Shown here: positions 1-12,256 of the stretch, piece by piece
Layout of the letters: every line of letters starts with the position of its first letter
Numbering within the stretch: the stretch's first letter is position 1
NCBI GenBank assembly: GCA_963930775.1
Contig: OZ005702.1
Coordinates: 4,774,001-4,838,000, forward strand
DNA length: 64,000 nucleotides
Origin: Cliona cf. orientalis
Taxonomy: Eukaryota > Porifera > Demospongiae > Clionaida > Clionaidae
Direction of reading: 5' to 3'
Made by a program: the position numbers and the translations under genes
The notes under the pieces: generated by a model
Told to the model about the DNA's origin: nothing
Database searches by the model: none
The model's input: the letters and a program-made list of their open reading frames with translations, nothing else

Positions 1-37
1 TCAGCTGCTGATTAATAATATTATAGTCAATCCATAC

Positions 38-348
38 CTTGTAGTAAATAGCCTTTCTGGTGGTCCTTTTCTCTAATATCATTTCAACAACTTTATCATG
101 AGATTCTGAACATTCAGGAGCGTCCTTATCTTCATCTCCAGTAAATGGGTTACATGCCCGCACTTTATGTAACGAGCAGTGACGGGCACCCAGTTCTGGT
201 GAGTTCATACAACCTGTCTTGACTGCACCTGGTAGGCCTTCATATGTGGTATATCCAGCATCACGCGCCATACAAACATCACGTCTGTTTTTCATGTTTC
301 CATCCAACACAAGTACCTTCTTACATCCAGGATACTTGCATTGGTGAC
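38..348 (-). CDS. KDZ-like transposase, cysteine-cluster exon of the left copy (partial gene)
   Basis: This is the only exon of the left-copy transposase inside the window; the gene continues past position 1. It reads identically to 18971-19281 of the right copy. The exon opens after an AG acceptor with GHQCKYPGCKKV and LDGNMKNRR. Spaced Cys and His residues follow (C, C..P, C..H pattern), typical of the zinc-binding cysteine clusters that precede KDZ transposase cores. It ends in IYYK at a GT donor, where the chromo-like segment starts in the right copy. Function is inferred from the right copy. Confidence 0.65.
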
Positions 349-938
349 CTATATCAATGTACTGTAATCATATCCTTCCCACGTAACGCTGAACATCCTT
401 TCTACAGTTACTGTATATAGCTGGAAATATTGGCGAGAATTAAATATTATGGTGGTTGGGCCCAAAATCACCATTGCCTAGATATTGGTGGGTTTAAAAT
501 TGACTGTTCGATACGGTATCAACACTATGCGAGTTAGAACTTTTAATTTGGTGATTTCCGAGGCATACTGCCAAAGCACCTTAAATTTTCCAACAATAAT
601 AGTCTCCACTGCTTGGATGTTTATGCATTAGCCTTGCATTGACGTAGTCTTGTGCCCAGCCCCCATTCACGGATGTGATGAGAAGTGGTAGATATCTTTG
701 CACTTTGATATGGTGGTTAATTAACACCTAAGGTGTGGATGACTCAGCTGAATTTGGTGGACATTATTATGGCAGGCCAAAAGGATGTCATAGCTGCATG
801 GATTATAGCTACTGTAATGATCAGTAGTGCATACGTATACATCCTTATCTTCAAAGAGGATTCATAAATTGCTTCCCTTTTTAGAAACATAGCAAGAGTG
901 TATTGTGTGTGTAATTATAGTATTTATATCATTTATAG
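349..938. promoter_or_regulatory. Divergent intergenic spacer of the transposon (left copy)
   Basis: About 590 bases separate the transposase exon (leftward) from the first recognised exon of the DUF3987-like gene (rightward). I found no convincing coding exon here, so the first exons and promoters of both genes probably lie in it, perhaps as a bidirectional promoter. The start codons of both genes are unresolved for this reason. Confidence 0.3.
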
Positions 939-3900
939 GCGTGTGAGTCAATAGGCACAGCTATGAGTATGCCACCAACAGCTGTTATTAGTGGTCTCAT
1001 GATTATTGTGAGTTTTTTGCTGGCACATTCGTATGTGAACGTAGAGGGTACCCAATGGATGGAACCAGTCATTCTGTGGACGACTATCGGAATGCCTACT
1101 GGCAGTGGCAAATCCTCTCTCTTTAATTACTTCCTTGGCCTCTTACGTGAAGTACGATCGAAATGTGGCAGAAAGGACATCCACCCATCTTGGACAGTTG
1201 AGGAATCTTCATTTGAAAAGATGGGCGCACTAATGGCGAACAATGATGGCAGATTGCTTGGACTTTATGATGAATTAAGCTCCTTTCTTACACAGATTAA
1301 TCTTTATGGATCAAAAGGAATAAGTGACTCACATGACACTTCAACATTTTTAATGTTGTACAATGGTCATCCTTGGACTCGTCGAACAGGTAATTATACA
1401 TAACTGTCTGTGATGTCATGTTGCATATTTCCTTACCGTATGCATGGAAAGTTTTACCAGAAAAATAATTTTTACCAATTTCGCCATCTGCTCTCATTGA
1501 GAAAAATTTAGTTACCCCATTTTTTTGTCCTAGTTAAGTTGTATAGAGTACATGTATGTATTAACCTTTACTGCATTGGTGAAAAATTTTCCACTAAAAG
1601 TTTCTGCAATACAAAGGTAGTTGGGCATGGTGAATTTTTATGTAGTGAAATTTTTTACATGCAGATATTAAATTAACCAAAGTATGCATGCATGCAGTTA
1701 CAGGTCATGCAAACTTTCAGATGGACAATACTGCTCTAACTGTGGGTGGATTCACTCAACCGGCAGTTGCAAGGAATATCATAGAGCAACATGCAGGTGC
1801 TGAACGTGGCTTCAGCCAGCGTTTTCTTTGGTTATTCCCTAAACCTACATTCGCAAAATTTTCTAGTCTAAAACCTGTTCCTGAGGAAGTAACACAATCC
1901 ATAGGTAAATAAAATAAGTACTATAGTACTCATGATAAGGTAGGCCTATGATATCCTTGCAATACAGTGCAATCTCGACCACATTGTTCACAGGCTGATC
2001 ATTGCCATACCAGATATTAAGTGAAATGTCCGGATAACTGAAGTGCCTACATTTCTCACCTGGTTTATGATACCTAGCCTATAATCAACGTTCCGGATAA
2101 ATGAAGTCTGGACAATCGAGGTTGCACTGTAATATAGACACAATTGGAACAGAAAGAGATAATGATGTAATGTTAGTTAAGCCTCTATATATAACTATTC
2201 GTGTGGGTAGTCAGCGCTGCTATCCATTAATTACACTTTAATATTTATAAGACCCAATATCAGCTATATGACGTGTCATTGCCTATAGAAGTACTCATAA
2301 CCTTTACTCTCACTCTTGAATGTGATCTTAGTGCTAGTTGCTATTTTTTAGCACAATCGTAGCTAGCCGGGTGGCTACACTATATTCTACTGTACATGTG
2401 CACATCTAACTCGTGTCCCACTTTTGTATTTTTGCTTGGCTCCAAAGTTCAGATAATTGAAGGTACACATAATCGAGGTCGATCTGTATAAGACATAAAA
2501 ATTACTTGCTAAATGTTTGAGTAATCATAGAGACAGGAGTGATTTTCGATTATCTGAACTGCTTATCCAAATACTGCGATTTTTGGAGTCAATCAAAGGG
2601 TTTTGAATAATAGAGGTTGGACTGTATACATGCAATATAGAGAGGCTATACATGATGTATGTTGCAATTTTCAGTCACCTTGTTAACTAATCTTTGGATC
2701 AATGGAGGAGGAGACAAGCCCAAGCACCGTACGTGGATTCTACCAAGAGATTGTCCTGATTTTCAAACGAAATTTGACAGCATTCAAGCGCAGCTAGAAG
2801 ATCTTTGTGGAATGGATGAGCTTCTCACTGGTGTTATTAGCAAATCCAAAGGGCAAATACTGCGGGTGGCAGCAATTTTCAATGCACTCTTTACTCTAGA
2901 TGACTGTCATCCCCTTGAAGAGGTTTTGTCCACTGTAGCAATTAAAGCTGCTATCAATTACGTGGAAATGTGTAATGAGCACACGGCTATCATTGGTGGA
3001 CGAAAAAGCACAGTGGAACCACTTAAATGTATGCTATTGTTTTGATTTTGGTATTCATACATGCATTATAATCACATTTACTTTGAAATCAGACCCATTG
3101 CTATATTATGATATGGCAACAGCCTCATCCTATAGGCCCTCAGCTACGTAGGTTAAAATTTAATTGTGAAAAGTAAGAGAGCTTGAAAATTTGGTCTTGG
3201 GAGGAGGCTAATAATTATTATACGCTTTTCCCTGCAAGTAACCACTTAGATAACACTACGTTGCTTTGTGTGTATAAATACAGCTCCTATATCACAGTCA
3301 TACAAGAACAGCATGGATGTAGCAGCACACTGCTTAAAGCTGCCTGGATCTTACCTCAATGTGAGCACTTTGCTTGATAAGAAGAAATTTCGGTCCTATG
3401 GCCACAAGGTGGGAGCCTTGGCAGGCTTTCAACTGCTTCAAGATGATGATCTAGGAAGGCTAGAGCATTGTGGTGGACGTGGTGCTAACAAGGTATGTAC
3501 TTCTAAACTAATTGCAGCATAATAGTTTCACGGTAATCATATCCATTCTTTTGTTGCTACTGACAATATTATAATACAGCTGTTCAACTTTCGAAAAAGG
3601 CCACTTCCAGCAGATGATGACAAGGATGGGATGACACAGTTGGCCTTGAAATTGACGAAGTATAATGTGTCTATCAGTGAATATGAAGAGGCAATCAAAC
3701 ATATAGATGTTCCCTGGTAAGATGTTATTCGTGTATGCTTATGGAATGTTTTATAATGACTATACTATATAGAAGAGATTTTTCATGCAGTACACAATTT
3801 TTATGCGTAGAAATTATGAGGTCTGAAGTATATACTCTTTAGTACTGAGGGTACTCTCCACATGTCTATTTTTTAATTTCACTAGCACATTGCTATATAT

Positions 3901-3982
3901 ATATATTTGTGTATAGTGGATAGCTAAATGATTTTCATTTTCTTATAGGCAAACACATATCCGAGTATCTCCAAGGAAGTAA
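939..3982 (+). CDS. DUF3987-like P-loop ATPase of the transposon (left copy)
   Basis: Six exons join with consistent phases and GT..AG borders: 939-1389, 1704-1904, 2675-3028, 3284-3492, 3580-3716 and 3949-3982. They give about 461 residues ending at a TAA at 3980-3982. Exon 1 carries the Walker A motif GMPTGSGKSS (1089-1118) and an acidic stretch LGLYDELSSFLTQ. Exon 2 has LTVGGFTQPAVARNI and GFSQRFLWLFPKP, and exon 3 has ISKSKGQILRVAAIF. The order P-loop, GG..QP, RF, SK..G..LR matches DUF3987, a helicase/primase-associated ATPase family. The protein may help replicate or mobilise the element; that role is inference. An internal ATG sits at 963, but the true 5' exon was not found. The exon 4 acceptor after 3283 was chosen over 3297 because it keeps the frame. 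Confidence 0.7.
1965..2129. mobile_element. 165-bp MITE, pogo/Tigger-like ends, in a DUF3987-gene intron
   Basis: The element begins CAGTGCAATCTCGACCA and ends with the inverted form AATCGAGGTTGCACTG, flanked by TA on both sides (1963-1964 and 2130-2131). CAGT..AACCTCGATTATCCG ends with a TA target are typical of pogo/Tigger-derived non-autonomous elements. Internal TCCGGATAA motifs repeat the end sequence. It sits in the intron between exons 2 and 3, and the same element is at 17190-17354 in the right copy, so it was present before the parent transposon multiplied. Confidence 0.6.
2410..2624. repeat. Decayed pogo-like element fragments in the same intron
   Basis: Several partial ends of the same family are visible: AGATAATTGAAGGTACAC, CATAATCGAGGTCGATCTG and AATAGAGGTTGGACTG followed by TATA. 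They look like overlapping remnants of one or two older insertions without a clear full TIR pair. The mirror copy lies at 16695-16909. Confidence 0.4.
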
Positions 3983-4356
3983 ACCATGAATATCGCTCTT
4001 ATGCTAGACTGATTAAATCGATACTCCTGTCAGTGAGCAGGTTGATCATGATTATATATTCTATCTCCCAATGAATTTAATAATATTATTATAACAAGCT
4101 ACAAAAGTATGTATTGTGATCACCTTGCTTATAGTAGTGCCATTATGTTTTTCTGTAACAATTCCCTATACATTCTACACTGTATGATTATCATGATACT
4201 TGTGATTGATGGTGATTCACAATAGAATATTATTACCTTAAATGTTGATATTAAATGGATCTATATTATATAGACAGTCTGTCAGTCATTCCGCTACGTA
4301 TCGGACCTCATCACTCATAGGGTTTTTCGTACAGCCAAGTGCTACTGTAATTTGCT

Positions 4357-5180
4357 TTGCAAGGATCTTCCGGACAACCAAGTGGTACTGCATGGTATTT
4401 CAAGGATCCTCAGGACAGTCAAGCACTATTTGTCTATGGGTATTTCAAGGATCCTCCGGACAGCCAAGCTACTTGTCTATGCATGGGCATTTCAAGGATC
4501 CTCCGGACAGCCAAGCTACTTGTCTATGGGCATTTCAAGGATCCTCCGGACAGCCAAGCTACTTGTCTATGGGCATTTCAAGGATCCTCCTGACAGCCAA
4601 GCTACTTGTCTATGCAATGGGCACTTCAAGGATCCTCCGGACAGCCAAGCTACTTGCCTATGGGCACTTCAAGGATCCTCCGGACAGCCAAGCTACTTGC
4701 CTATGGGCACTTCAAGGATCCTCCGGACAGCCAAGTGCATGCTACTTGCTTATGGGTGTGGCATTTAAAGGATCCTCCGGATAGCCAAGTGCTACTGTTG
4801 ATGGGCATTTCAAGGATCCTCCGGACAGTCAAGCACTACTTGCTGATGGGCACTCCTAGGATCCTCCGGACAGCCAAGCTACTTGCCTATGGGCACTTCA
4901 AGGATCCTCCGGACAGCCAAGCTACTTGCCTATGGGCACTTCAAGGATCCTCTGGACAGCCAAGTGCTATATACTTGCTTATGGGTATGGCATTTAAAGG
5001 ATCCTCCGGATAGCCAAGTGCTACATGTTGATGGGCATTTCAAGGATCCTCCGGATAGTCAAGCACTACTTGTCTATATGGCCACTTTAAGGATGCTCCG
5101 GACGGTCAAGTGCTATTGGTGCAAGGTTTCAAGGATCCTCCCAACAGTGGATGGTATTATTATGCATGCATTTTAAGGAT
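4357..5180. repeat. Tandem array of about 43-bp units with GGATCCTCCGGA core (left copy)
   Basis: Roughly 20 units follow each other, each with the core AAGGATCCTCCGGACAGCC and a spacer such as AAGCTACTTGCCTATGGGC. Spacing varies from about 31 to 46 bp. TCCGGA and GGATCC are themselves palindromes. Because the unit is not a multiple of three, open frames with the same repeat peptides occur in all three frames; these are not genes. The position just inside the element end suggests subterminal transposase-binding repeats. Confidence 0.85.
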
Positions 5181-5449
5181 TCTCCGGTAAATCACTTAGC
5201 TACCTATGGGCAATTGATATAATATAGCAGACAGTCATTCTTCACCTATAGAATAGGATCCTCCAGACACTTGTGCTTCCCTATAATAGTCTATTATAGA
5301 CAATTATTATAACATTCTCTGGATAATGAAGCTCATATTATGCAATATGATTTTCAAGTATACACGGATTGTTCTGGGTTAGCTACCTCAGAACTTTAAT
5401 AGCATGTCTTCATGACTTGTAGACACTAATTATAATTCATGTATATCTA

Positions 5450-5505
5450 TCCCAGGACTCTCCTGGGATAGTCAGGATCAGTGTAGGCAGCACTGGACAT
5501 CACTC
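5450..5505. repeat. Transposon end (left copy): hairpin plus TIR
   Basis: A perfect palindrome ATCCCAGGA-CTC-TCCTGGGAT (about 5450-5470) lies directly inside the terminal repeat at 5482-5505, which contains TGTAGGCAGCACTGGACAT. Homology with the right copy stops at exactly 5505. Confidence 0.7.
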
Positions 5506-6710
5506 TGTGCCTCAAGGTCAAATTGCTTCCGCTGGCCCTCTGTTACTGACGGATGGACCGACAGACAAATGTTATTTGCCTATTTAGGGCCGAATGCATT
5601 TACGGGAATTCAAACTAAGGTTTCCAATCATAAGCTACCTGATAATGTTTACTCCAGCTTTTCAGAAATGCATACAAAGGTATGTTATCATAATTGTTTA
5701 CCTCATAAACTCAGTCTTCTGCCCACTTCCTGTGCTCTTATTTTCTTTAGCCACTGTTGTAGTTACTCAGTCCTTCACAATTATCATTAGAATGTGCATC
5801 TTGAATGATAATTCAGCATAGATACCTACATACATGCAAATGATAGCACAGTAAGCATGCACTTATGTATGCAGCCATAAACGACCGCTGATTTAGTATA
5901 AGGTATGTGGGCTCCACATAATATTCTATTTATAGCCTTATACGTAGAATAGGGTTCTGCCCAGGATGATTTGAGTGATGTTGGTCAATAGTCAAACTGC
6001 ACTTTTAGTCTGTGTGTTGGCTTTAGTGGCAGTAAAAAATGCCGAGTAGTTGGAAACGACCACTTCCAACTAGTATGGGCAGAACTCGGATAAAGCATAC
6101 GGAATAATTTATATCAAATGGACATGGTAAAGTAAATTTTGGAATGAATGAATAAATTCCGTGAATTTCAAATATGGAATAAAACCAGGGTGAAATGAGT
6201 AGAAGGTTTCAGCGTGTGGTACAAACTTGAAACGAACTCGGCAAACTCAAGCACTTGGGTTTGCGAGCTTTAATAACAGACCGAGTCGTACGCAGATTGA
6301 ATTTACCTGAGCTTGTTTGGCCCTTGTTGCGTTTGCTTTATAAAAAAGCACTGTACTTTAGGTCGTCATTAGCACTCTTTGCCTGATGCTGGATCTATCG
6401 AGGCATTTAACGAAGGCCTACACCACTTGCAGGTCCCAGGAAAAACCACAAGGCCAAATGGCAGTCCATCTACAGAAAAGGTGCTTGATTCTCTCTTTTT
6501 TGGCCTCAGGACCTCGGGCAACTCGGCTACAATGCACAAAATCTTTCTTGAGGGCAATAAATACAGTATTTGTGGTGTAGCAAAATTGTGCAATTCACGA
6601 ACTTTTACGTGACCATGACAAGCATCCTCCGCATACATGTACAAGTGTTTACAATCCCTCGTCCCTCTATTATCTATGTTTCCATCAAGACAAGGAAAGC
6701 ATGCAGGGGG

Positions 6711-6713
<3 letters not shown>
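5506..6713. other. Non-coding spacer, nothing recognised
   Basis: AT-rich sequence without a family I recognise. A short plus-strand open stretch around 6372-6612 has exon-like borders but no recognisable product. Confidence 0.4.

Positions 6714-6777
<64 letters not shown>
6714..6777. repeat. (GA)n microsatellite
   Basis: An almost perfect GA run of about 60 bases. The arginine/glutamate open frame crossing it is an artefact of the repeat. Smaller GA tracts occur near 8727-8762. Confidence 0.95.
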
Positions 6778-6780
<3 letters not shown>

Positions 6781-7224
6781 GGAGGGGCCGCGCACTAATT
6801 AGAAAAATACTAAGAGGACAAACTAACAAATTCAGATCCGACTGAGGATTGATAGCTTGATAGCCTATTTACATTACCTACTTGTTGGCTTGTGACTGAT
6901 GATCTCAACGTTGATTTCGTTCCGGAGCTGAGCCTTCTTATCAATCAACCTCCTAGTCGGACAGTGACATCGGCGGTACTTTATCCGTCATGATCGGCTG
7001 GACAGTTAAATGAAAATCTTGAGGCTCTCGACGCTTATTAGTCTTCTTTATTTATTATTTCTTCACAGCCTTCTTCAAACAGTCATCATAGAGCTGGTAG
7101 CTAGCTATCACCTGTCTTGTACCTGCATATCGCATATGGCGTTCAAATTCAAAAGTTCCCTCCTCACGTGATACAGGCGCCGCGCCGCGGAACGCGCGCG
7201 CACTCGACTCATACTCAATACTTT

Positions 7225-7560
7225 TCAGATGCTTGCCATTCAGACTTCTTCAGATTGCATCAATGCTAAGACTCTTTTAGGACTATATCTTAAATTAGCA
7301 TTAATTTTTAACAACTTCAGGTCTTTTTCAGATTGCTATGATTTTCTACCCTTTTTCAAATTCAAGTTTTTTTCAGATTGCTAAGACTCTTTTAAGACTA
7401 CATCTTAAAGTACCATTTTCAACTTCAGACTTTTTCAGATCGCTGAGACTCTTAAGATTACATCTTAAAGTATCATTTCAACTTCAGACTTTTTTCAGAT
7501 TGCTAAGACTCTTTTAAGACTCTATCTTAAAGTACCTTGAGACCATGTAGAATTTTAAGA
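7225..7560. repeat. Imperfect tandem repeat, about 65-70 bp period
   Basis: Four to five diverged units share TTTTTCAGATTGCTAAGACT, then CTTTTAAGACT and ATCTTAAAGTA, and then AACTTCAGACT. No coding sense. It sits directly upstream of the truncated LINE fragment. Confidence 0.7.
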
Positions 7561-7689
7561 CTCTTCTTAGAGTCCCAGTCAGAGACCTTCATACACTTTT
7601 CAAATACTTTTCAGTGAGACCAATTTCACAGACACATTTTAAGACACATATAAGACACTATCAAGTTACTTTTCAGACTATTCTAGTCC

Positions 7690-8511
7690 AGTAGTGTTCT
7701 TGCACCTTCGCAATCCGCACTCAGGCTTGTGCTAAAGACGTGTACACTCTTTGCGGAGTCACACTCACTTCTGTTTAATGCAAAGAAGACCCAGCTAATC
7801 AAGTTTTCATGCTGCAGGACTGATGATTCAGTTGAACTGACCTTCTGTGGTGACAAATTGCAGCTTAACAAGTCAGTGGTACATCTGGGACACATTTTAA
7901 GCTCGGACCTGTCCGATGATTTGGACATCATCGCTAAAAGGAAAGACCTATGTAAGAAAACTAGTTGCATGCTGAGTATTTTTTCGAGTTGTGACTATCT
8001 CACTAAAACAAGATTGTTACAGAGCTTTTGTTTATCACTGTATGGCTGTGCTCTATGGAAAACTTCCTCTCAGCAACTTAGGTCTCTGGAAACCACTTTT
8101 AATAACATACTCAGGAAAATCTGGTTGCTTCCTCGCCGCTGCCATACCTCTCTCCTGCATCTTGTGTCCGGTTTACAGAGCCTTTTCAATGTGGTCATTG
8201 AACGCTCTCAAAGAGTCGTGTCACAGGCTTTAAAGTCTTCTTCATTGTTATTGGTTGATGTGTTTGGAGAAAGCCAGTCCCTTGCATATACAAGCTTTGG
8301 GTATAATACTATGTACGGCTACAGGCACTGGAAAAGATGCAAGGAAGCTGATTGTTTGTGTGCAAACTTCATACGTGATGCTAGACTGTGCCCAAGTGAG
8401 AATCGCTACCTTGAGCAAGAGATACTGTATATGTGTTCTGTGTAATAACTCTATTAATCTATAATTATTCAATATGTTCTGCTGTTTGCACCTTAAGTGG
8501 TGTGTTTCACA

Positions 8512-8549
<38 letters not shown>

Positions 8550-8550
8550 T
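7690..8550 (+). pseudogene. 3' fragment of a non-LTR retrotransposon (reverse transcriptase C-terminal part)
   Basis: An open frame of about 250 codons ends at 8445. It starts just after where the YADD motif would be (SVLAPSQSALRLVLKTC) and continues with SLLFNAKKTQLIKF, HLGHILSSDLSDDLD, QSFCLSLYGCALW and FNNILRKIWLLPRRCH. The same blocks occur in the LINE at 60310-62003, so both belong to one family. Downstream GCACCTTAAGTGGTGTGTTT is shared, and the fragment ends in an (ATA)n tail at 8514-8550. It is 5'-truncated, as is usual for LINE insertions, so it cannot be autonomous. Confidence 0.8.
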
Positions 8551-8724
8551 TAACCGCACTAGCCAGCGCTATATATACGCACTTGATCAATGGCATCACT
8601 ATGCTATAATAATCATGTATATATATATAGCATATGGCCATAAATAGTTAAACGGCTAAAATACACCAAATCAAACACTAGAATGTCCAGATGGGATTTG
8701 CTCATCAGATCTGCGGAATGACAT

Positions 8725-8760
<36 letters not shown>

Positions 8761-9892
8761 AGAATGGTGAAGTAAGCGAGTGAAACGAGAAAGAGAGAGA
8801 ATGGTGGGGTAAGAGTGTATGAATGGAAGGTCTGTATGCAATATGTTACTAGTAGCAATATCTACCTGTAGTGAATAAATCTGACTGACACATCAAGATT
8901 GGTGTTGGATGCAGTGCATTGATCCAAGATTTATACTCCAAGCCTGTTTAAAAAAAGATAGTCATTTATGAGACACATGATTCTCATCTTGGTGCATAAT
9001 ACAAATTACCATGATATTATTATAGCACAAACTTTTGGTTAGTAAAGGGCTAATAATTTGTATTGGGAAAGAAATTTCTGAATCAATTTCGCCAACAGGT
9101 AGAACTACCCTACAGGAGATAGTGGGAGCTAACGAACGTTATGGCATGTGCTCTTGCTATAATACTTTACTACTTCTTCTCCTTGATCTTGTTGTACTAG
9201 GTAGCTATAGCCCCTCACTTCTAGCTCACTACGTACACAATTTAATCGGCTTTCACAATCTGGGAAAAAAGACAGCAGTTCTATGACAGGAGCACTACAG
9301 GATCAAGCAGGTCCCAGGGTATACATGTAAGTATGAGTACCAACTTCAAGCTCAGATAGAGATCAAGAAAGAATGCAGAGGTACTACTAGTTGCTACTGC
9401 ATGCTTGCTTCACAACATGTAAAATTTTACTGTGATAAAAATTCAATACCAAAATTTTGCAGACTGAAATGTTTTGCCGATAGGCATTGGTGGACTCGTG
9501 GTATACCTCACTTAGCAAAAGTATATTGATACATATTACATTAAACTTTATATACCTGAGTCAATCCAGAGGGTTTGAATAACATCATAATTGCTACAAA
9601 GTCCTCGCCAGCTACAGTACATGTAGAGATTGGTAAAATTATGATGATAGTAGCAATCATAATACTTGTTTAAATATACCTGAGTTTTTCCAGATTTCTT
9701 TTATACACTGAAACCAATTCAGATTGCCACAATGTCATACCTATATATACATGATCATCATAGTGACAGCAGGTGTTGTATACTTTGGCCAAATTGAGCT
9801 ACCTTCGAGTAACATCATAATACAGGTGAAACCCTCGAACAAGGCTTGCACATTGCTGCCGAACTGTCCAATATAATATATACAGATGTAGT
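8551..9892. other. Non-coding spacer
   Basis: It contains a GA-rich tract near 8727-8805 and otherwise AT-rich sequence. Short open frames here have no recognisable content. Confidence 0.4.
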
Positions 9893-10402
9893 AGATACCT
9901 TTAGCAAGAAATAAACAAGTGACAGCCTGGTATTCACGTTATCAGCCACTTACAGGGTTAGCCTGGCAGTGCCACGGTGTTTAAACCTCTATGATCCAAC
10001 ATGAGATACGCACCGGGAATCCAATCTGTTGAAAATAAAACTGTATACGCTATGTATATGTAGATACCTGAGCAAAAATAAACGAGCGACAGTCTGGTAT
10101 TCACGTTATCAGCCACTTACAGGGTTAGCCTGGCACACGGTGTTTAAACCTCTACGATCCAACATGAGATACGCACCGGGAATCCAATCTGTTGAAAATA
10201 AAACTGTACGCTACGTATATGTAGATACCTGAGCAAGAAATAAACGAGTGACAGTCTGGTATTCACGTTATCAGCCACTTACAGGGTTAGCCTGGCAGTG
10301 CCACAGTGTTTAAACCTCTACTGACGATCCATGCGATCCGACATGAGATACGCACCGGGAATCCAATCTGTTGAAAATGAAACTGTACGCTACGTATACA
10401 GT
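9893..10402. repeat. Three tandem copies of a unit of about 165 bp
   Basis: Units start near 9893, 10061 and 10223 with GATACCT..AGCAAGAAATAAAC and share GTATTCACGTTATCAGCCAC, GTGTTTAAACCTCTA and GAGATACGCACCGGGAATCC. Copies differ by small indels. No coding function seen. Confidence 0.85.
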
Positions 10403-11460
10403 AGTTTCCTCGCTAAACACCGGCCGGAGAGATAGCAGTCATGGTCGATCACAGAGCCTGGGGGACTCAGGGCCTAGTCACCGAGCTGGTCGATCAGAAT
10501 TTGAATTCATGTAGTCACGTGTCGTATTGCACGTATGCGCGTGCGCGTTATTTAATAAAAAATAATTATTATTATTAAAATTAAAATTTAATGGCAGCGC
10601 GCGCCGTGACAAGACTGCAAAATTTGGCGCGAACTTGTGACCGCGAATTCTGGGCCCGACAATGCTTGAGGATAGATGTAGAGGAGTCCGGCGAGAAGAG
10701 AGCGCGAAATAGTATCAAGCAGAGACTACTAAAGACAGCAGAACGAAGTTGAGCAAGTTTCACAATAATTATTATGGGTAGTTCGGGAGCTTCAAGTGTG
10801 TAGCTATACAGTGGCTGTATGATCATGCATGTATGTAGCATGCTTGTTGTATACCAATGTTAATTATGCCCCACCCACCTACACAGGAAACTTGCAAGTG
10901 TACCAAACCAAGTACGCTTCATGAAAGTTCTCTGCTAGCATCAAGTTTATTGTCAGAGTTATGTATTATATTCCTTGGCTACATGCATTAGTAGTGATGA
11001 TAGTGGCAAAATTATGCTAGTTATGCCGGACAAAATGTTGTGCTGAACATTCACAATGCATTGTGTGAGGGTAGAGAGAACAGAGTAAGCATGTTCAGTT
11101 GACAACAGCAGACTCTATTGCTTGTCCGTGGAACAGCAAAATTCTACACCAAGTATTACCCCCAAATAGCACCCGAGGTCGACGTCAGGAGGGGGGTGTG
11201 CAATCATCCGCCAGTGACATCTATGCATAGGCTATCCTTTCAAGTCCTGCAAAAAGAAGAACGTCATCCTTACTTAGTATTTTAAGTGGAGGCCTAGGGT
11301 TGTACTTCTTTCATTCATTAGAGCATACTGACTCGCACATAACTAGACACCAAATTATGTGCAACACAGATCCTAGGGTGTGCTTTATTTATTATCGTGG
11401 AATACGGAATGCTATTACATAATATGAATGTGCCTAGTATTACTAGCACTGTGACAATAG
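10403..11460. other. Non-coding spacer
   Basis: It includes a short CpG-richer patch near 10500-10640 with alternating GCGCGC and an AATTATTATTATT run. I see no gene. Confidence 0.35.
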
Positions 11461-11548
11461 TCTTTGAACCTGTGTACGGCTGATTACATGCTGGTATATG
11501 CTTGTAATTTCCTGGTGTGTGTTTGCCAGGATTTCATACTCAGTCGTT

Positions 11549-12223
11549 AAGCCAGCGGTCCAAAACACGTACAAGCGTTGCAGATCCAGGAAGTGCATCC
11601 GGTGGCACATTCCAGTGCATGCAATTTTTGCCGTTTTTATCTATTTTTTCTTACCTGTTCTATCTAGGCCATCTTTCACTTCTAGGACTCCAAACAAAGA
11701 CCAGAAGACAGAGTAACTCTTCTACTTTCTGCTCGTTCAAGTCCCATAATCCTGAGACATTCATGAGCTCCACGGCAAGCGCTTCTGTGCATGCTATTTG
11801 CAAGCGCTCACAAAAGTGCCTCGCGCAAAAAGTGGGGTATCTAGGTTCCCTTGGATGGATTCCCATGATTCAAGTACCATTCAATAGCCCTTGTGTTGCT
11901 CTACAATAAGAGAGTGGAACGAAGTTTTTCCATCGAGCCATTCCAGAGTTACATGCTATTAAAAATGGTACAAAAATTGTTATTTCACCGTATACGTTTA
12001 CATACAACCAATGATATTACATAGTACAAGCTAGCTATATAGCTGCTAACTATCAAAGGCCATCTTGAACTTTTGCTGAAGGTTGTTGGAGCTTTCACAA
12101 TCAGTCTCCTATTCCATCATCACAGCTATGGTTGACAGAAAGTACTCTCTTCCAACACTCAATAAATCTGATCACAGGAACATCACCTATTGTGTACGTG
12201 CATGGGGTCAGGGTCAGAGGGGG

Positions 12224-12256
<33 letters not shown>

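Larger units (their letters stand above)
1..5505 (-). mobile_element. Left copy of KDZ-like DNA transposon, cut by the window start
   Basis: This stretch is the inverted counterpart of 13814-19318: base p pairs with base 19319-p at both extremes, so there is no net indel. Reading frames compared between the copies agree except for one base (A at 4981, opposite 14338). The outer end at 5505 coincides with the end of homology and with the terminal inverted repeat, so this is an element boundary and not a random duplication edge. The transposase half lies beyond the window start. The 8 bases outside the end (5506-5513, TGTGCCTC) would be its target duplication if the other end carries the same. 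Confidence 0.85.

Noticed and set aside
4242..5176. Long overlapping open frames with repeated SRILRTAKLL and FKDPPDSQAT peptides
   Set aside because: They are the three frames of the 43-bp array; no start context, introns or domain. The same holds at 14143-15077.
4357..5180. CRISPR-like array
   Set aside because: Eukaryotic context, variable spacing and repeated rather than unique spacers.
6379..6612. Open frame with LPDAGSIEAFNEGLHHLQV and splice-like borders
   Set aside because: No recognisable family and no companion exon; could be chance.
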